Under the pieces are notes generated by a model. The model did not search any database and had not been told where the DNA came from. It saw only the letters and a list, made by a program, of their open reading frames with translations. Positions 24,766-30,792 of a stretch of 33,046 nt of DNA are shown here, piece after piece. The DNA is taken from positions 1 to 33,046 of IMG/VR virus record IMGVR_UViG_3300020385_000034. The stretch is one strand, 5' to 3'. The DNA is from a virus. The translations under genes were made by a program, and so were the position numbers. The first letter of the stretch is position 1, and every line of letters starts with the position of its first letter.

Positions 24766-24777
24766 ATTAAGTTCCGA

Positions 24778-25368
24778 TTAATTGTTAATGATTAATTGCT
24801 TGAGTAACTTCCGATAATGAAGCACTTCAATATTTAGAAAGGGAGAATATTTTTTAATTCTGAGACTTACGGTTTCCCACACAGGGTCCGTAAGTCTCTT
24901 ATCAAAATCCTTTTTGTACCCTAGTATTCTATCACAGATTACTAGAGTTTCAAGTGAAATGTCACCACTCAAATAACTTTTGAGTATGGGAGGATGACCT
25001 GTTCCAGTGAAGACTTTATCTAATTTTTGTTCGGATAAAAGAGAACTCATCTCTTCCTTAAAGACATAAGATAGTGATTGAGTTCTTTTCTTCCAGGCAG
25101 TATATCTACCTTCACCTTCTCGTATCATCTCTCCAATCCATAGTTTACTAGGATCGGTACATGTAATAAAGTTAGAAATAAAAAACTCAATTACTTCTTT
25201 ATCATCTTTGTTTCTGGATAATTTCTCAAACCAGAATCTATCTTTTCTTTTATAAAAAGATTGCACAGTCGCACGACTTTTTCCACAGTATTTGTGGTAG
25301 TCATACTTCTCCTTGGTAAAGTGATTCTTTAAGGAGAGGTATTGCTTATAGGCATCGAACGGCATCAT
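24778..25368 (-). CDS. 59: gp59-like replicative helicase loader (196 aa)
   Basis: Length (T4 gp59 is 217 aa) and sequence fit: P-F-D-A-Y-K-Q-Y-L-S-L-K-N-H-F at the start, D-Y-H-K-Y-C-G-K-S-R, R-K-D-R-F-W-F-E-K-L-S-R, and G-H-P-P-I-L-K-S-Y-L-S-G-D-I-S-L-E-T-L near residue 125-145. gp59 binds ssDNA forks coated by gp32 and loads the gp41 helicase. Two adjacent ATGs (MM) make the start uncertain by one codon. There is a short AT-rich gap of about 55 nt upstream with no promoter I recognise. Confidence 0.8.
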   Translation of the reverse strand: MMPFDAYKQYLSLKNHFTKEKYDYHKYCGKSRATVQSFYKRKDRFWFEKLSRNKDDKEVIEFFISNFITCTDPSKLWIGEMIREGEGRYTAWKKRTQSLSYVFKEEMSSLLSEQKLDKVFTGTGHPPILKSYLSGDISLETLVICDRILGYKKDFDKRLTDPVWETVSLRIKKYSPFLNIEVLHYRKLLKQLIINN

Positions 25369-25423
25369 GAAAAAATCAAAGTGGGCAAAAATTTTGCGGG
25401 AAATTTTTTGGGACGAGAATGGA

Positions 25424-25681
25424 TTACAAAGGCAATTTTGCTCTAGAACTCCGCTTCAAGAAGTTTAATTCCATTGCTTGATACTTAATCTTTTCCTTAA
25501 GTGGTTTGGTAATTAACTTAGGAACCGACTCCACATCAATGCTATTCTTTTCACAGAAGTGAATGATAGCATCTATGTAGTTCATCTCTGGTATAGTTTG
25601 CACCAGCGATTCTATTTCTTGAGTGAATTTAGAAGGGCAATAAAACTTACTTTCTAATACTTTGTCTAGTTCATTCTCCAT
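25424..25681 (-). CDS. 33: Late transcription coactivator gp33-like (85 aa)
   Basis: The start at ATG 25681 (M-E-N-E-L-D-K-V) is preferred because AGGA lies 8 nt before it; a longer frame reaches 25708. The protein shows K-F-T-Q-E-I-E-S-L-V, then M-N-Y-I-D-A-I-I-H-F-C-E-K-N-S-I-D-V-E and L-K-E-K-I-K-Y-Q-A-M-E-L-N-F-L, the pattern I associate with gp33-like late-transcription accessory proteins. In T4, gp33 links the RNA polymerase with the sliding clamp for late promoters. The 11-nt overlap with the nuclease gene suggests coupled translation. NATAAATA late-promoter motifs in this window fit such a protein. Confidence 0.7.
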   Translation of the reverse strand: MENELDKVLESKFYCPSKFTQEIESLVQTIPEMNYIDAIIHFCEKNSIDVESVPKLITKPLKEKIKYQAMELNFLKRSSRAKLPL

Positions 25682-26354
25682 TCTCTGTCCTAGTATTGTG
25701 AGATACAAATTCTTTAATGTAACGAACTAACAATTTAATATAGTCCCCTTTGTTCCTTTTGTCAAATACCTTAACCTCACCACCAGGTGTGACCATGATA
25801 GTGATAAGTTTTTTAACAGGGATATCAGTCAGTTCATAGTATGCAGCAGCATAAAAAGTTTCTTGAACGAAATAATTTTCTAACCAGGCTTCTGGTTTAA
25901 TCTTTTCAGAAGTCTTAAAGTCAATGACTGCAAGTTCTCCTTCGTATTCGCCAATGCAGTCAACCCTACCAGCTAATCCAAGATACTCCGAGTACAGAGT
26001 CCTTTCTATAGCGTGTATGTTATTTATCTTATCTAGATATGGTTTAGCATGATGGAACATAAACTGTGTGAGAGGACGAAAATCATCCCAGTTTATTTCA
26101 TTGTTCCTCATGTATACTTCAACTGCTTCGTGGAAGTCAGTGCCACGGGTAGTTGCTTTTTTTGTGATTTTGTTTGCTTCCTCTATACCAACTCTCTTTC
26201 TCCACTTAACAAAGATTTCTCTGTTATAAAAGGAAGTTACAGACGTAATAGAAGGCACCCAGTCTCCACTAGGAACATTGTAGAGACGGATGCCATTCTT
26301 ATTTTTGCAATTTAATTCAATGTCACCTAAGTAATTATGATGAATAAAGTTCAT
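25671..26354 (-). CDS. PD-(D/E)XK nuclease, RecB/MGME1-like exonuclease (227 aa)
   Basis: Catalytic pattern: T-R-G-T-D-F-H-E-A-V-E (His ~76) after a helical N-terminus, then G-L-A-G-R-V-D-C-I-G (Asp ~131), and L-A-V-I-D-F-K-T-S-E-K (Asp and Lys ~145-148), followed by Q-E-T-F-Y-A-A-A-Y-Y. This is the motif order of RecB-like PD-(D/E)XK exonucleases, single-strand type. It probably serves DNA recombination, repair or host DNA breakdown. It overlaps PhoH by 4 nt and gp33 by 11 nt, so all three are likely one transcript. Confidence 0.8.
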   Translation of the reverse strand: MNFIHHNYLGDIELNCKNKNGIRLYNVPSGDWVPSITSVTSFYNREIFVKWRKRVGIEEANKITKKATTRGTDFHEAVEVYMRNNEINWDDFRPLTQFMFHHAKPYLDKINNIHAIERTLYSEYLGLAGRVDCIGEYEGELAVIDFKTSEKIKPEAWLENYFVQETFYAAAYYELTDIPVKKLITIMVTPGGEVKVFDKRNKGDYIKLLVRYIKEFVSHNTRTENGE

Positions 26355-27100
26355 AGACCAAGTTCGTTTTTAGCAAGTAGATATTCTTTACAGAGACCAG
26401 AGCGAACGATATCTTCAATACCAAACTCAATGATATCCATTGAAGGCATGATACGTAAAACTCTCATGAAGTCTGCGATACCATTCTTCTCATTCTGTTT
26501 TGTTAAATCAGTTTGAGTAGCATCACCACAGAACATAATCTTAGAGTTTTCACCAACACGGGTGATGATACTATCCAGTTCATGATAGTTCAAGTTCTGG
26601 AATTCGTCAACAATGATGACAGCATTATCAAGTGTAGTACCACGGATGAATGATGTAGACCAAAAACTAATCGTTGTCTGTGCTTTAAGATTACCATAAA
26701 GCATTTCAAAGTCTGATTCTGTAGGCATTTCAAACATATACTTTACCATATTCTTATATGGAATTTGGTAAAGAGAGGACTTATCCTCATGGTCTCCGGG
26801 TAGAAAACCAATTTCTCTTGTGGCAACCAGTGACCTTACAAGATAAATTTTCTCATAAGGAGTCCTAGTATCTAATACATCTCTTAGTGCATTGTATAGG
26901 GTGATAAAAGTTTTACCCGTTCCTGCCGCGCCGTAAGCGACAATATTCTGGTCGTTCTTATAACAACGAAAAAGTTCTGCTTGATTATCTGTAAGAGGAT
27001 CTATGGTCCTCATCAAGTCTAAATTAATAGGTTTCTTTCTTTTCATTTGTTTATTACTCATTCCGAACGGTACGGGAGTCTTCGATCTTTTTGCGGTCAT
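26351..27100 (-). CDS. phoH: PhoH-like P-loop ATPase (249 aa)
   Basis: Walker A G-A-A-G-T-G-K-T at residues 57-64 and Walker B V-I-I-V-D-E-F-Q-N-L at 161-170, with F-C-G-D-A-T-Q-T-D-L after it, are the standard PhoH arrangement. PhoH-like genes are near universal in marine cyanophages; the name comes from the E. coli phosphate regulon, but the phage role is uncertain (RNA- or DNA-linked NTPase). It begins 5 nt after the 82-aa gene and ends overlapping the nuclease by 4 nt. N-terminal ~25 residues are basic. Confidence 0.9.
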   Translation of the reverse strand: MTAKRSKTPVPFGMSNKQMKRKKPINLDLMRTIDPLTDNQAELFRCYKNDQNIVAYGAAGTGKTFITLYNALRDVLDTRTPYEKIYLVRSLVATREIGFLPGDHEDKSSLYQIPYKNMVKYMFEMPTESDFEMLYGNLKAQTTISFWSTSFIRGTTLDNAVIIVDEFQNLNYHELDSIITRVGENSKIMFCGDATQTDLTKQNEKNGIADFMRVLRIMPSMDIIEFGIEDIVRSGLCKEYLLAKNELGL

Positions 27101-27105
27101 AAGAT

Positions 27106-27354
27106 TCAGAGTGGTTTGACTGTGGATCCTGGTTGTTTTGATACCTGATGTAATACATCATTCCACCCTGGATGAGTCTTCTTCAGTTTATCTTGGAAGT
27201 CTCCTACTTCTCCGATGCCCGGAAATGTAGTTGGGTCAGAATAATCTCTATCCCACTCAGGGTTATCAGTCTTCCATTGATCCCAATCATGAACACTCAT
27301 AGCAATTTCTTTTTGTTCACCTGTCTTCTTATTGATAATAGGATACGTAGCCAT
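27106..27354 (-). CDS. Small conserved phage protein, possibly FmdB-related (82 aa)
   Basis: Starts M-A-T-Y-P-I-I-N-K-K-T-G-E-Q-K-E-I and has a run of Trp/Pro/Asp residues (V-H-D-W-D-Q-W, N-P-E-W-D-R-D-Y), ending with K-T-H-P-G-W-N-D-V-L-H-Q-V-S-K-Q-P-G. There are no cysteines. The start recalls FmdB-type regulatory proteins, which usually have a zinc ribbon, missing here. It lies between ThyX (27-nt gap with a possible dual promoter) and phoH (5 nt), so it probably goes with phoH. Function unknown. Confidence 0.6.
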   Translation of the reverse strand: MATYPIINKKTGEQKEIAMSVHDWDQWKTDNPEWDRDYSDPTTFPGIGEVGDFQDKLKKTHPGWNDVLHQVSKQPGSTVKPL

Positions 27355-27375
27355 AAATTACATCACATACAACAA

Positions 27376-27386
27376 TATTTATTATA
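27376..27386 (-). promoter_or_regulatory. Overlapping -10 (TATAAT) and late (AATAAATA) elements
   Basis: At the ThyX stop the minus strand reads a perfect -10 TATAAT (27381-27386) running into AATAAATA (27376-27383), the late core. The only -35-like sequence, TTGCTG, is at a short spacing of 15 nt. It would start the unit 82-aa gene, phoH, nuclease, gp33 with either host or phage-modified polymerase. Weak because the -35 is poor. Confidence 0.4.
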
Positions 27387-28026
27387 CCCACTCCATTGCT
27401 TCAGCAACGGCAGGGAACTGTTCACAAAAAACACGCTTGGCATCTAATGCAATGTCCATATGCTCCTTCTGTGTGCCGTTTGAAGAACGCAAATCGATAT
27501 AATGGATCCACGACCTCACAGAACCCGTCATGTAGATTTTAGTGGGCACTGCCAAGGGAAGCACAAAGCGAGCACACTCTTTTGCAATAGACGCATCAAG
27601 CATTTCTTGATACAGTTTCATTCCTTCCTCAAAGTGTTTTTGCATTTTGATTTGGAAGTCTTGACGGACAAACGGGTCAATGTCATCAATAGAATTCTGA
27701 CGATTTTTGGTGTCTTGTCTGCGTAGTTCAGGTAGAGGGATCGTCTCCGCGAGTAAGGAAGAATCAGCATAGCGTTGTGAAAACTCTTGATATGTGAAGG
27801 ACCTATGACGAAGCACTTGAGCTGCGATACCCCTTGTAGTATTCAACTCTAACGTCATATATGCCTGCTCAAAGATGCTCCAGTGCTGATGCTTCACGCA
27901 ATACTTAAGCAGTCCAGAGAACTTCTCATTGTCCTGGTTGTTTGGATTACTCACCCTGGCACAGTATGCCATGTGCTTCTCCGCATCAGGAGTTACGCTA
28001 ATTAGATTTACGCTGTTCTCTTTCAT
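27382..28026 (-). CDS. thyX: Flavin-dependent thymidylate synthase ThyX (214 aa)
   Basis: The ThyX motif R-H-R-x7-S is present: RHRSFTYQEFS at residues 73-83, followed by Q-R-Y-A-D. Other conserved sites include A-R-V-S near 23 and the C-terminal R-S-W-I-H-Y-I-D-L-R region. It makes dTMP from dUMP using FAD and methylenetetrahydrofolate, supplying thymidine for phage DNA synthesis. Length is normal. Its start overlaps the preceding 59-aa gene by 29 nt; the end overlaps a promoter-like TATAAT. Confidence 0.92.
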   Translation of the reverse strand: MKENSVNLISVTPDAEKHMAYCARVSNPNNQDNEKFSGLLKYCVKHQHWSIFEQAYMTLELNTTRGIAAQVLRHRSFTYQEFSQRYADSSLLAETIPLPELRRQDTKNRQNSIDDIDPFVRQDFQIKMQKHFEEGMKLYQEMLDASIAKECARFVLPLAVPTKIYMTGSVRSWIHYIDLRSSNGTQKEHMDIALDAKRVFCEQFPAVAEAMEWV

Positions 28027-28177
28027 CTAGTGTCTCGTTAATAATGTCTTTTAGTTCTTGTCTTTCTAAATCAGTAAAGACATTTCGTTTTGGTATTACC
28101 AATGGTGGATATGTTCTCTTTGATTTTAGTTTACCATCACTAGGCAAACTCATTCCCTGTGTATCTATCTTATCCAT
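27998..28177 (-). CDS. Small hypothetical protein (59 aa)
   Basis: M-D-K-I-D-T-Q-G-M-S-L-P, then a basic stretch (K-L-K-S-K-R-T-Y-P-P-L-V-I-P-K-R) and a charged helix (T-D-L-E-R-Q-E-L-K-D-I-I-N-E-T-L-D). The start at 28177 is chosen because GAGGAA lies 5 nt upstream; a longer frame reaches 28267 but would overlap the preceding gene deeply. It overlaps that gene by 8 nt (ATGGATAA) and ThyX by 29 nt. No family recognised. Confidence 0.6.
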   Translation of the reverse strand: MDKIDTQGMSLPSDGKLKSKRTYPPLVIPKRNVFTDLERQELKDIINETLDEREQRKSN

Positions 28178-28352
28178 CGCTTTCCTCATAAACTTCGTCG
28201 TAATCTGAAATGGGTAGGTAGTAAGATGCAGGGTCGTCAAAATTCTCTTGAGTTGTAGCATATGCATCTACATCTGAATACAATTCAGACTCTAGGTTCT
28301 CTATAAGAGATTTTAGATTACTCACAATCAGTTTGAGTTTTTCTTTGTCCAT
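28170..28352 (-). CDS. Small acidic hypothetical protein (60 aa)
   Basis: M-D-K-E-K-L-K-L-I-V-S-N-L-K-S-L-I-E-N-L-E-S-E-L forms a probable helix, followed by an acidic tail (Y-D-E-V-Y-E-E-S-D-G). The frame extends to 28385, but that ATG lies before the predicted transcript start of the promoter at 28374-28382, so 28352 is the sensible start. First gene of the unit that goes on to the 59-aa gene and thyX. Confidence 0.6.
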   Translation of the reverse strand: MDKEKLKLIVSNLKSLIENLESELYSDVDAYATTQENFDDPASYYLPISDYDEVYEESDG

Positions 28353-28373
28353 AGGAAGCACATACTCAAGGGT

Positions 28374-28382
28374 ATTATAGCA
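28374..28382 (-). promoter_or_regulatory. Extended -10 promoter TGCTATAAT
   Basis: Directly after the terminator at 28384-28409 the minus strand has TG-C-TATAAT, a perfect extended -10. The -35 position falls in the terminator T-tract and stem and has no good match; extended -10 promoters can do without one. It would start the transcript for the 60-aa, 59-aa and thyX genes. Confidence 0.6.
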
Positions 28383-28383
28383 C

Positions 28384-28409
28384 AAAAAAAGCGGGGTAGC
28401 AACCCCCGC
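28384..28409 (-). terminator. Intrinsic terminator after the 61-aa gene
   Basis: On the minus strand GCGGGG and CCCCGC pair as a GC-rich 6-bp stem around a 7-8 nt loop, followed by seven T residues. It lies 8 nt past the stop of the gene at 28417 and insulates it from the next unit, whose promoter follows at once. Confidence 0.85.
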
Positions 28410-28416
28410 GAAAAGT

Positions 28417-28602
28417 TTAATTTATTAAAATCCTTTTACAGATTCTTTTACATATTGATTGTTTATCGTCACAGTCTATAAGACAACTATAATAATCATT
28501 TAAGGCGTCAGACTCTTCTATTGAACGGTTTAAGGTATGAGTCAGTCGTTCTACGCTTTGTTTCCAACCTGCTAACTGATTATAGGAAATGAGATTGTGC
28601 AT
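28417..28602 (-). CDS. Small hypothetical protein (61 aa)
   Basis: Begins M-H-N-L-I-S-Y-N-Q-L-A-G-W-K and ends with a Cys-rich stretch, C-L-I-D-C-D-D-K-Q-S-I-C-K-R-I-C. Four cysteines in the last 20 residues could bind a metal, but the spacing fits no family I know. The start at 28602 is preferred: GGGGGA lies 4 nt upstream. A TATAAT sits at 28613-28618, very close to it, and could give a nearly leaderless RNA. The ~120 nt upstream to 28740 contain no supported gene, only a 10-codon ORF (MKLTISFFQK) with a moderate AGAGG site. Confidence 0.55.
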   Translation of the reverse strand: MHNLISYNQLAGWKQSVERLTHTLNRSIEESDALNDYYSCLIDCDDKQSICKRICKRILIN

Positions 28603-28739
28603 AATATCCCCCATTATACGAATATTTACTTTTGAAAAAATGATATAGTTAATTTCATATCATAAGCACCTCTGTTCTATCAGTATTTAGGTTACTTTGT
28701 GTTTATTCACTAACATTTGTTAAATTGATAGGTAAATAC

Positions 28740-28767
28740 AAAAAAAGAGAGGGTTTGTAGCCCTCTC
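28740..28767 (-). terminator. Intrinsic terminator after the 55-aa riboswitch-linked gene
   Basis: Minus strand: GAGAGGG and CCCTCTC form a perfect 7-bp stem around a 7-nt loop, followed by seven T. It lies about 20 nt past the stop of the gene at 28787 and closes a single-gene unit that starts at the promoter near 29100. Confidence 0.9.
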
Positions 28768-28786
28768 CGCAATGTAAGTTAATAAA

Positions 28787-28954
28787 TCACTTAGCGTATA
28801 CTTGTCCACGATAGCAGAATGTACCGTGAGTCTCCTTTGATTCTACACAACGTGTGTCATAATCTACACCGCGATATGTGGTGTGGTTAATCTGTGCGTT
28901 GTGAAGTGCAGATGCCTTATTGATCTGCTTTCGGATTAGATTAAGTGTGTTCAT
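28787..28954 (-). CDS. 55-aa protein under tandem riboswitch-like RNA, DUF4278-like
   Basis: M-N-T-L-N-L-I-R-K-Q-I-N-K-A-S-A-L-H, then T-Y-R-G-V-D-Y-D-T-R-C-V-E and H-G-T-F-C-Y-R-G-Q-V-Y. The two Y-R-G-x-x-Y units recall the short cyanobacterial and cyanophage proteins of the DUF4278 type. AGGAG lies 7 nt before the ATG. It is a single-gene unit: own promoter, long structured leader, own terminator. As a small peptide following such an RNA it matches the gene context that gave Downstream-peptide RNAs their name. Function unknown; a role in nitrogen-linked host take-over would be inference. Confidence 0.75.
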   Translation of the reverse strand: MNTLNLIRKQINKASALHNAQINHTTYRGVDYDTRCVESKETHGTFCYRGQVYAK

Positions 28955-28988
28955 TTTGTTACTCCTAAAGTAATTGGATTTTTAGGTC

Positions 28989-29077
28989 CGTTCCTTTAGT
29001 CGTTTGCGTCCGTCTGAAGACGGATGAACGATCCGTTCCGCGACTTACTTGCGTCTCACTCTAGAGTGAGATGAACG
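28989..29077 (-). ncRNA. Tandem riboswitch-like aptamers, glnA/Downstream-peptide (glutamine) type
   Basis: Two related units lie head to tail in the leader of the 55-aa gene: A at 29077-29034 (44 nt) and B at 29030-28989 (42 nt). Each begins CGTTCATC and ends GGAACG, which pair as P1 (CGTTC/GAACG). Each has a hairpin after it (A: TCTCACT-CTAG-AGTGAGA; B: TCCGTC-TTCA-GACGGA) and then GACGCAA. The stems differ in sequence but keep pairing, while P1 and GACGCAA are kept. This is the layout I know for glnA and Downstream-peptide RNAs (CGUUC, hairpin, GACGGAAGU, GAAGGAACG), which bind glutamine. Expected RNA start is about 1 nt before unit A. Confidence 0.75.
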
Positions 29078-29084
29078 TATGGTA

Positions 29085-29113
29085 ATTATACCATATATTA
29101 TTTATATTAACAA
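29085..29113 (-). promoter_or_regulatory. Sigma70 promoter TTGTTA-N17-TATAAT with an embedded late TATAAATA
   Basis: A -35 TTGTTA (29108-29113) and a perfect -10 TATAAT (29085-29090) are 17 nt apart. Inside the spacer is TATAAATA (29099-29106), the exact T4 late-promoter core. The first would start RNA at about 29078, exactly at the beginning of the tandem RNA element; the second at about 29092, keeping the element in the transcript too. This would let the 55-aa gene be expressed both early and late. Confidence 0.75.
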
Positions 29114-29130
29114 ACGTCTTGTAACATATG

Positions 29131-29298
29131 TTACCGTTTTCTAAGGTATCCTAGAATCTCTTTCCTAACTTCCATTAGTTCAAGATAACAGTCTTGGTTA
29201 TGAGCATCACCTCGTAGTTCGTGGTCAGGTTTGATAACACTTTCTATGAAGAGATTGAGTGCTCTCCTACGTTTAGCATCTTTGGAAATATCATTCAT
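29131..29298 (-). CDS. Small basic hypothetical protein (55 aa)
   Basis: M-N-D-I-S-K-D-A-K-R-R-R-A-L-N-L-F-I-E-S-V-I-K-P-D-H-E-L-R-G-D and ending R-K-E-I-L-G-Y-L-R-K-R. Two amphipathic helices seem likely. The ATG overlaps the stop of the glutaredoxin-like gene (ATGA), indicating coupled translation. It is the last gene before the promoter at 29085-29113. No family recognised. Confidence 0.6.
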   Translation of the reverse strand: MNDISKDAKRRRALNLFIESVIKPDHELRGDAHNQDCYLELMEVRKEILGYLRKR

Positions 29299-29528
29299 AG
29301 AACTTCTTTTGTTTTAAGGTACTGAAGTGTTTCTTTTATACTACCAATATGTTTATATCCAATAGCTACCTGAGGGAACTCTGCATCTGAACCAAACTCA
29401 GCAGAGAACTGTGAAGTAGTAAAGTCTTTATCCAATTCATACTGATGAAATTCTTCACCAAGACTCTCTAAAAGATGTGTCATACGTTGACATTCTTGAT
29501 TTCCATTGGAATAAATTACTGCTCGCAT
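29295..29528 (-). CDS. Degenerate glutaredoxin-like protein (77 aa)
   Basis: It has the size and pattern of phage glutaredoxins (A-V-I-Y-S at the start, E-F-G-S-D-A-E-F-P-Q-V near the cis-Pro site, H-I-G-S-I-K-E-T-L-Q-Y-L at the end). The active centre, C-P-Y-C in the second glutaredoxin here (32107-32343), is replaced by G-N-Q-E-C: only one cysteine remains. It may act as a single-cysteine protein or as a binding protein without redox function. It overlaps its neighbours by 4 nt and 1 nt, in a chain of coupled small genes. Confidence 0.7.
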   Translation of the reverse strand: MRAVIYSNGNQECQRMTHLLESLGEEFHQYELDKDFTTSQFSAEFGSDAEFPQVAIGYKHIGSIKETLQYLKTKEVL

Positions 29529-29731
29529 TAATCGGTCTCCCTAGATTTGCGGTTAAATTTAATTATATACTTTTCATATTGAGCATTTTCATCACCGTAA
29601 TCATAGCAATTAAAATGCTCAAGACTGCCACCAAGTAATCTCACCACATTATCTAGTTGCCATCCAATAGCAAACTTTTTAAAAGTATCATCAATTCCTT
29701 TTGATGATCCTGGTTCATTAAAATTATCCAT
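29528..29731 (-). CDS. Hypothetical protein (67 aa)
   Basis: Soluble protein with I-D-D-T-F-K-K-F-A-I-G-W-Q-L-D-N-V-V-R-L-L-G-G-S-L-E and a C-terminal K-Y-I-I-K-F-N-R-K-S-R. No family recognised. Its ATG lies within the stop region of the zinc-ribbon gene (overlap of 8 nt), and its stop overlaps the ATG of the glutaredoxin-like gene by 1 nt. Confidence 0.65.
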   Translation of the reverse strand: MDNFNEPGSSKGIDDTFKKFAIGWQLDNVVRLLGGSLEHFNCYDYGDENAQYEKYIIKFNRKSRETD

Positions 29732-29867
29732 TGTTCTTTTTTATCCAGCAAGGTTTACATAACGAATTTGTCCAACTACCATCAGGTGCTTGATGACCTA
29801 TCTGAGGTGCTTTGTTCGCTGGGACCATTTTACCACACTCAACACATTTTGTCTCCCACATTTTCAT
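29724..29867 (-). CDS. Zinc-ribbon-like small protein (47 aa)
   Basis: M-K-M-W-E-T-K-C-V-E-C-G-K-M-V-P then S-L-C-K-P-C-W-I-K-K-N: two C-x-x-C pairs 26 residues apart, typical of a treble-clef or zinc-ribbon metal site. The start at 29867 overlaps the stop of the preceding 99-aa gene (ATGA), and its own stop overlaps the next ATG by 8 nt. The fit of these junctions supports a real gene. A DNA- or protein-binding role is possible but not shown. Confidence 0.65.
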   Translation of the reverse strand: MKMWETKCVECGKMVPANKAPQIGHQAPDGSWTNSLCKPCWIKKNNG

Positions 29868-30163
29868 AATGTTCTTTCTAATCTAGTTTCTGCTTGGTCT
29901 GGGAAGTCTCTAGGTCTACTGTCAGCAGCATTATCAGTCCTAGGAGAACCTTCGTTCTTCTTCATAGTATGTTGATAGTTGGGTCTTGGGTATCTAATAA
30001 TAAATGGGTCGGGCATCCAGTAGGTTACCTGCCATTCTTGATGGGGACATAACTCAAGATGCTTCTCTACAGTGTGAGAGAAACTACCGAGTTGAATATA
30101 CCCATCGTGACTGACACATCTTCCATCGCCAGTGTCAACCAAGAACATCATCTTACTGCTCAT
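29864..30163 (-). CDS. Hypothetical protein (99 aa)
   Basis: N-terminal beta-type sequence (K-M-M-F-L-V-D-T-G-D-G-R-C-V-S-H-D-G-Y) and a central aromatic stretch (W-Q-V-T-Y-W-M-P-D-P-F-I-I-R-Y-P-R-P-N-Y). The last 35 residues are polar and probably unstructured. No known family. Overlaps both neighbours by 4 nt (ATGA junctions), so it belongs to the coupled small-gene chain. Confidence 0.6.
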   Translation of the reverse strand: MSSKMMFLVDTGDGRCVSHDGYIQLGSFSHTVEKHLELCPHQEWQVTYWMPDPFIIRYPRPNYQHTMKKNEGSPRTDNAADSRPRDFPDQAETRLERTL

Positions 30164-30306
30164 AAAACTTTCTGTTCTGGGTTAAGATTTTTTACAAATT
30201 GCACAGGATCAACTTCAGACTTATGAACCCAATGATAGCGCATACATTCAAAGATAGGATCCCAGGTCTGGATACAAACATAATCAATCACGTTGTCTCC
30301 AGTCAT
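30160..30306 (-). CDS. Hypothetical protein (48 aa)
   Basis: Begins M-T-G-D-N-V-I-D-Y-V-C-I-Q-T-W-D-P-I-F-E. The frame extends to 30354, but AGGA lies 8 nt upstream of ATG 30306, giving a modest overlap (23 nt) with the preceding gene, so I take that start. Its end overlaps the next ATG by 4 nt. No family recognised. Confidence 0.55.
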   Translation of the reverse strand: MTGDNVIDYVCIQTWDPIFECMRYHWVHKSEVDPVQFVKNLNPEQKVL

Positions 30307-30598
30307 CAGGTCTATCCTGCTGGAACCAGTCTTTAATATCTTCCGCACTATCAAATCCCCTTCTATGATTGGATGGGTCGGGGTCTCCTAGTCCCATCCT
30401 ATTCAGAAAATCATCTGTACTACCTTCCTCAATATTTTGAGCAGCTTGACGACGTGCTTTTTGCAGCCAATCTCTAGCAAGTGTATGGGACTTAGCAAGT
30501 TTCTGCACCCATACCATATCATCTAATTTAACCTCTTCTCCATTTGCAATTTTTTTGCAAATAAATTCCAGTCGTAGTCTATATTGAGTAGATAACAT
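30284..30598 (-). CDS. Hypothetical protein (104 aa)
   Basis: A helical N-terminal half (L-R-L-E-F-I-C-K-K-I-A-N-G-E-E-V, D-M-V-W-V-Q-K-L-A-K-S-H-T-L-A-R-D-W-L-Q-K-A-R-R) and an acidic polar C-terminus (E-D-I-K-D-W-F-Q-Q-D-R-P-D-D-W). It resembles small helical proteins I associate with cyanophage genomes, but I cannot name a family. A 14-nt gap separates it from the previous stop. Confidence 0.6.
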   Translation of the reverse strand: MLSTQYRLRLEFICKKIANGEEVKLDDMVWVQKLAKSHTLARDWLQKARRQAAQNIEEGSTDDFLNRMGLGDPDPSNHRRGFDSAEDIKDWFQQDRPDDWRQRD

Positions 30599-30612
30599 CT
30601 TAGTTACGCAAA

Positions 30613-30792
30613 TCAGATAGGATCATCTTCAACTTCCTTTACCATTTTACTAATTAAATCTTCCGTTCCATTCATAGTCTTAACGGCAAAGATATTAGAC
30701 TTTTGATATTTCTTTAGATGCTTATATTTCTTCAGAAGTTTATCAATGTCCTCTCTAGGCATCTCAACCTTAACATCAAAACCATCGCTCAT
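30613..30792 (-). CDS. Small charged hypothetical protein (59 aa)
   Basis: M-S-D-G-F-D-V-K-V-E-M-P-R-E-D-I-D-K-L-L-K-K-Y-K-H-L-K-K-Y-Q then K-T-M-N-G-T-E-D-L-I-S-K-M-V-K-E-V-E. Lys/Glu-rich helices. The ATG overlaps the stop of the preceding gene by 4 nt (ATGA), which supports it as a real gene. No family recognised. Confidence 0.6.
   Translation of the reverse strand: MSDGFDVKVEMPREDIDKLLKKYKHLKKYQKSNIFAVKTMNGTEDLISKMVKEVEDDPI

Noticed and set aside
25369-25423. AT-rich palindrome in the gap after gp33, considered as a promoter or terminator
   Set aside because: No -10/-35 pair and no hairpin followed by a T-tract on the coding strand; kept only as a side note to the left-edge hairpins.
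28621-28740. Gap before the 61-aa gene, considered for a small RNA or leader peptide
   Set aside because: A 10-codon ORF with a moderate ribosome site exists, but without conservation data nothing supports it; no strong promoter or stable fold was seen.
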